From positions 1 to 7,821 of the forward strand of contig NZ_CAMPGZ010000194.1 in NCBI RefSeq assembly GCF_946885725.1: 7,821 nt of DNA, given 5' to 3'. The translations under genes were made by a program, and so were the position numbers. Origin of the DNA: an uncultured Nocardioides sp. GTDB taxonomy: Bacteria > Actinomycetota > Actinomycetes > Propionibacteriales > Nocardioidaceae. The notes beneath the pieces are model-generated. The model ran no database searches, had not been told where the DNA came from, and saw nothing but the letters and a program-made list of their open reading frames with translations. Of the stretch, positions 6,844 through 7,821 are shown piece by piece (position 1 is the first letter of the stretch; each line of letters opens with the position of its first letter).

Positions 6844-6880
6844 TTTAGAGAACCGCCCCCGCCTGGGATAGCCTTGTGCG
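6844..6880 (+). promoter_or_regulatory. Possible rpsO promoter
   Basis: TAGCCT at 6869-6874 fits the actinobacterial -10 pattern TANNNT. It lies about 18 bases downstream of an AT-rich patch in otherwise GC-rich DNA (TTTAGAG, 6844-6850) that could be a poor -35 box. Transcription would start near 6881, giving an rpsO leader of about 114 bases. The -35 match is weak, so transcription from ptsI may also contribute. Confidence 0.4.
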
Positions 6881-6994
6881 GTTGCCTCGGAGTCTCCGAG
6901 GTGACTTCCTGCCGTCAGAACGGCCGCGGACAGAGAGTGCCCGGGTGAACAGGCCCCGGCGCGCCGCGCAACGAGAGACCGAAGGGAGCTGCGC
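6881..6994 (+). promoter_or_regulatory. Structured 5' leader of rpsO
   Basis: Two perfect hairpins are visible in the predicted leader: CCTCGGA (6885-6891) with TCCGAGG (6895-6901) around a three-base loop, and GCCGT (6911-6915) with ACGGC (6920-6924) around a four-base loop. Further GC-rich sequence lies at 6951-6970. S15 represses its own mRNA in several bacteria through leaders of differing structure, so an autoregulatory site is plausible here. I do not recognise a described class, and both hairpins are short. Confidence 0.35.
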
Positions 6995-7270
6995 GTGGCT
7001 ACTGGTACCGACGCGGAGACCAAGAAGAAGATCATCGCCGAGTACGCAACCAAGGACGGCGACACCGGCTCGCCGGAGGTCCAGGTCGCGCTGCTCAGCC
7101 ACCGGATCGCTCACCTCACCGAGCACCTCAAGGAGCACAAGCACGACCACCACAGCCGTCGTGGCCTGCTCCTGCTGGTCGGTCAGCGGCGTCGCCTTCT
7201 GAACTACATGCAGAAGGAAGACATCAACCGCTACCGCTCGATCGTCGAGCGCCTCGGTCTGCGCCGTTGA
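6995..7270 (+). CDS. rpsO: 30S ribosomal protein S15
   Basis: S15 is a primary binding protein of 16S rRNA that organises the central domain of the small subunit. The 91-residue product has the usual length and nearly every conserved block: KKKIIAEY (10-17), the RNA-contacting [16 protein letters not shown] (23-38), [21 protein letters not shown] (41-61) and [10 protein letters not shown] (63-72). The GTG start at 6995 is supported by GGGAG at 6984-6988, six bases upstream, and by the [10 protein letters not shown] opening. pnp lies 311 bases downstream, the widely conserved rpsO-pnp arrangement. A strong hairpin begins six bases past the stop. Confidence 0.97.
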   Translation: MATGTDAETKKKIIAEYATKDGDTGSPEVQVALLSHRIAHLTEHLKEHKHDHHSRRGLLLLVGQRRRLLNYMQKEDINRYRSIVERLGLRR

Positions 7271-7276
7271 GCGTGT

Positions 7277-7309
7277 GGAGCGGCATCCCTGCCACAGGGG
7301 TGCCGCTCC
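7277..7309 (+). terminator. Hairpin after rpsO, terminator or processing site
   Basis: GGAGCGGCA (7277-7285) pairs perfectly with TGCCGCTCC (7301-7309). The stem continues with a T-G wobble and CCC (7287-7289) to GGG (7297-7299), giving about 13 pairs around a seven-base loop. A small second hairpin follows (7310-7314 with 7319-7323). There is no U-run. It may terminate part of the rpsO transcripts. Rho-independent termination after rpsO and RNase III processing of rpsO-pnp intergenic hairpins are known in other bacteria, including Streptomyces for the latter. Confidence 0.65.
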
Positions 7310-7332
7310 TGCCGCTTCCGGCACCGGATGGC

Positions 7333-7338
7333 TAGGGT
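7333..7338 (+). promoter_or_regulatory. Possible -10 box of a pnp promoter
   Basis: TAGGGT fits the actinobacterial TANNNT -10 pattern and follows directly after the rpsO hairpins, a sensible place for a separate pnp promoter. I see no good -35 box: the position 17-18 bases upstream lies inside the hairpin. A start near 7345 would give a pnp leader of about 237 bases. Confidence 0.3.
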
Positions 7339-7344
7339 CGTCCC

Positions 7345-7581
7345 CGGCATCCGCCATACCTGACAACTGAACACACACCACCCACAGGAGCGACCACGGG
7401 CGCTGAGCCCCGGTCCTCGGTAGTGGCTCTCAGAACCGTTGTGGTCTCGACAACCTCGACCACCCGGACCTGGTCGACGACCTCGACCTCCGGAACGCGC
7501 TCTGCGGGCCTCGATCGAAGACCGGCACCCAGCTTGAGGCGCCCCTCGCGTGATCGCTCCGCGAGAAAGAAGGGACACCCC
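7345..7581 (+). promoter_or_regulatory. Long, repeat-rich, foldable leader of pnp
   Basis: This gap holds no credible gene but many inverted repeats: GACC..GGGC (7392-7401) with GCCC..GGTC (7407-7415); GTGGTC (7441-7446) with GACCAC (7458-7463); CCGGA plus GGTCGA (7464-7477, three-base bulge) with TCGACC plus TCCGG (7483-7493); GGGCCTC (7506-7512) with GAGGC and CC (7536-7543); and CTCGCG (7545-7550) with CGCGAG (7560-7565), which ends five bases before the Shine-Dalgarno. CTCGAC occurs three times (7446, 7455, 7482). Several stems compete, for example GACCA (7458-7462) can pair with TGGTC (7471-7475) instead. PNPase autoregulates through its leader after RNase III cleavage in E. coli. A similar role here is inference. 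Confidence 0.4.
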
Positions 7582-7821
7582 ATGACAGAGGGACCCGAGA
7601 TCCACGCCGTCGAGACCGTCATCGACAACGGAAAGTTCGGCAGCCGCAAGGTCAAGTTCGAGACGGGCCTCCTGGCCCGCCAGGCCGCCGGCTCCGTGAC
7701 GGCCTACATCGACGACGAGACGATGCTGCTGTCGGCGACGACCGCCGGCAAGCAGCCGAAGGACCACTTCGACTTCTTCCCGCTCACCATCGACGTGGAG
7801 GAGCGGATGTACGCCGCGGGC
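7582..7821 (+). CDS. pnp: Polynucleotide phosphorylase, N-terminal 80 codons (truncated by window end)
   Basis: PNPase is the phosphorolytic 3'-5' exoribonuclease of the RNA-decay machinery; in actinobacteria it can also add 3' tails. The full protein is usually about 700-750 residues, so only the start of the first RNase PH domain is present. Recognisable blocks are [14 protein letters not shown] (26-39), the T-rich strand [14 protein letters not shown] (46-59), and [17 protein letters not shown] (64-80), which leads into the conserved region that follows YAAGK. The ATG at 7582 is preceded by AAGGGA (7570-7575) at six-base spacing. The frame is intact to the edge. Its position after rpsO agrees with the conserved order. 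This actinobacterial enzyme is sometimes called GpsI. Confidence 0.95.
   Translation, partial: MTEGPEIHAVETVIDNGKFGSRKVKFETGLLARQAAGSVTAYIDDETMLLSATTAGKQPKDHFDFFPLTIDVEERMYAAG

Noticed and set aside
7328..7363. 11-codon ORF (ATG to TGA) in the rpsO-pnp gap, a possible leader peptide
   Set aside because: It has no Shine-Dalgarno, it overlaps the putative -10 box, and it shows no regulatory codon run.
7386..7390. AGGAG resembling a ribosome binding site in the pnp leader
   Set aside because: No ATG, GTG or TTG follows at a usable distance with an open frame.
1..7821. Mobile element, CRISPR array, tRNA or toxin/defence module
   Set aside because: I looked on both strands and found no transposase or integrase motifs, no regularly spaced repeats, no tRNA-like cloverleaf and no break in base composition. 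All genes are housekeeping or sugar-uptake types, except one membrane protein of unknown function.

Overview
The window is a compact, very GC-rich stretch with strong G/C third-position bias, short gaps, GTG/TTG starts and several long open antisense frames. This, together with the gene order and protein sequences, points to an actinobacterial chromosome, perhaps Nocardioides-like (the genus is a guess). Nothing in it looks horizontally acquired: I see no transposase, integrase, tRNA, CRISPR array or base-composition break.

Layout: (1) 2-745, plus strand: 3' part of a multi-pass membrane protein of unknown function. (2) 746-881: convergent gap dominated by a perfect 42-nt palindrome (803-844), probably a terminator serving both sides. 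(3) 4991 down to 882, minus strand: a fructose phosphotransferase operon, fruR (DeoR-type regulator), fruK (1-phosphofructokinase), fruA (fused EIIABC permease) and ptsH (HPr). The first three genes are joined by 4-nt and 1-nt overlaps. (4) 4992-5093: divergent control region with two back-to-back promoters in mirror arrangement. Their -35 boxes form the two arms of one 11-bp palindrome. (5) 5094-6782, plus: ptsI (Enzyme I), which lacks a Shine-Dalgarno sequence and whose predicted transcription start falls at or just before its ATG. (6) 6783-7821, plus: rpsO (ribosomal protein S15), then a strong hairpin and a long, structured leader, then the first 80 codons of pnp (polynucleotide phosphorylase).

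How the genes work together: Enzyme I takes phosphate from PEP and passes it to HPr. HPr phosphorylates the IIA domain of FruA; IIB and IIC then import fructose as fructose-1-phosphate, and FruK converts it to fructose-1,6-bisphosphate for glycolysis. FruR, encoded first in its own operon, is the likely fructose-phosphate-responsive repressor of this operon and perhaps of ptsI. The window therefore holds a complete fructose PTS, including both general phosphocarriers. The same divergent layout (ptsI against fruR-fruK-EII-ptsH) is known in Corynebacterium, so the gene content is conserved. rpsO-pnp is a separate, widely conserved translation/RNA-decay pair.

I found no previously undescribed gene system. 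The points worth a second look are regulatory: the mirror-image divergent promoter, the probably leaderless ptsI mRNA, the 42-nt palindrome, and the folded rpsO and pnp leaders.
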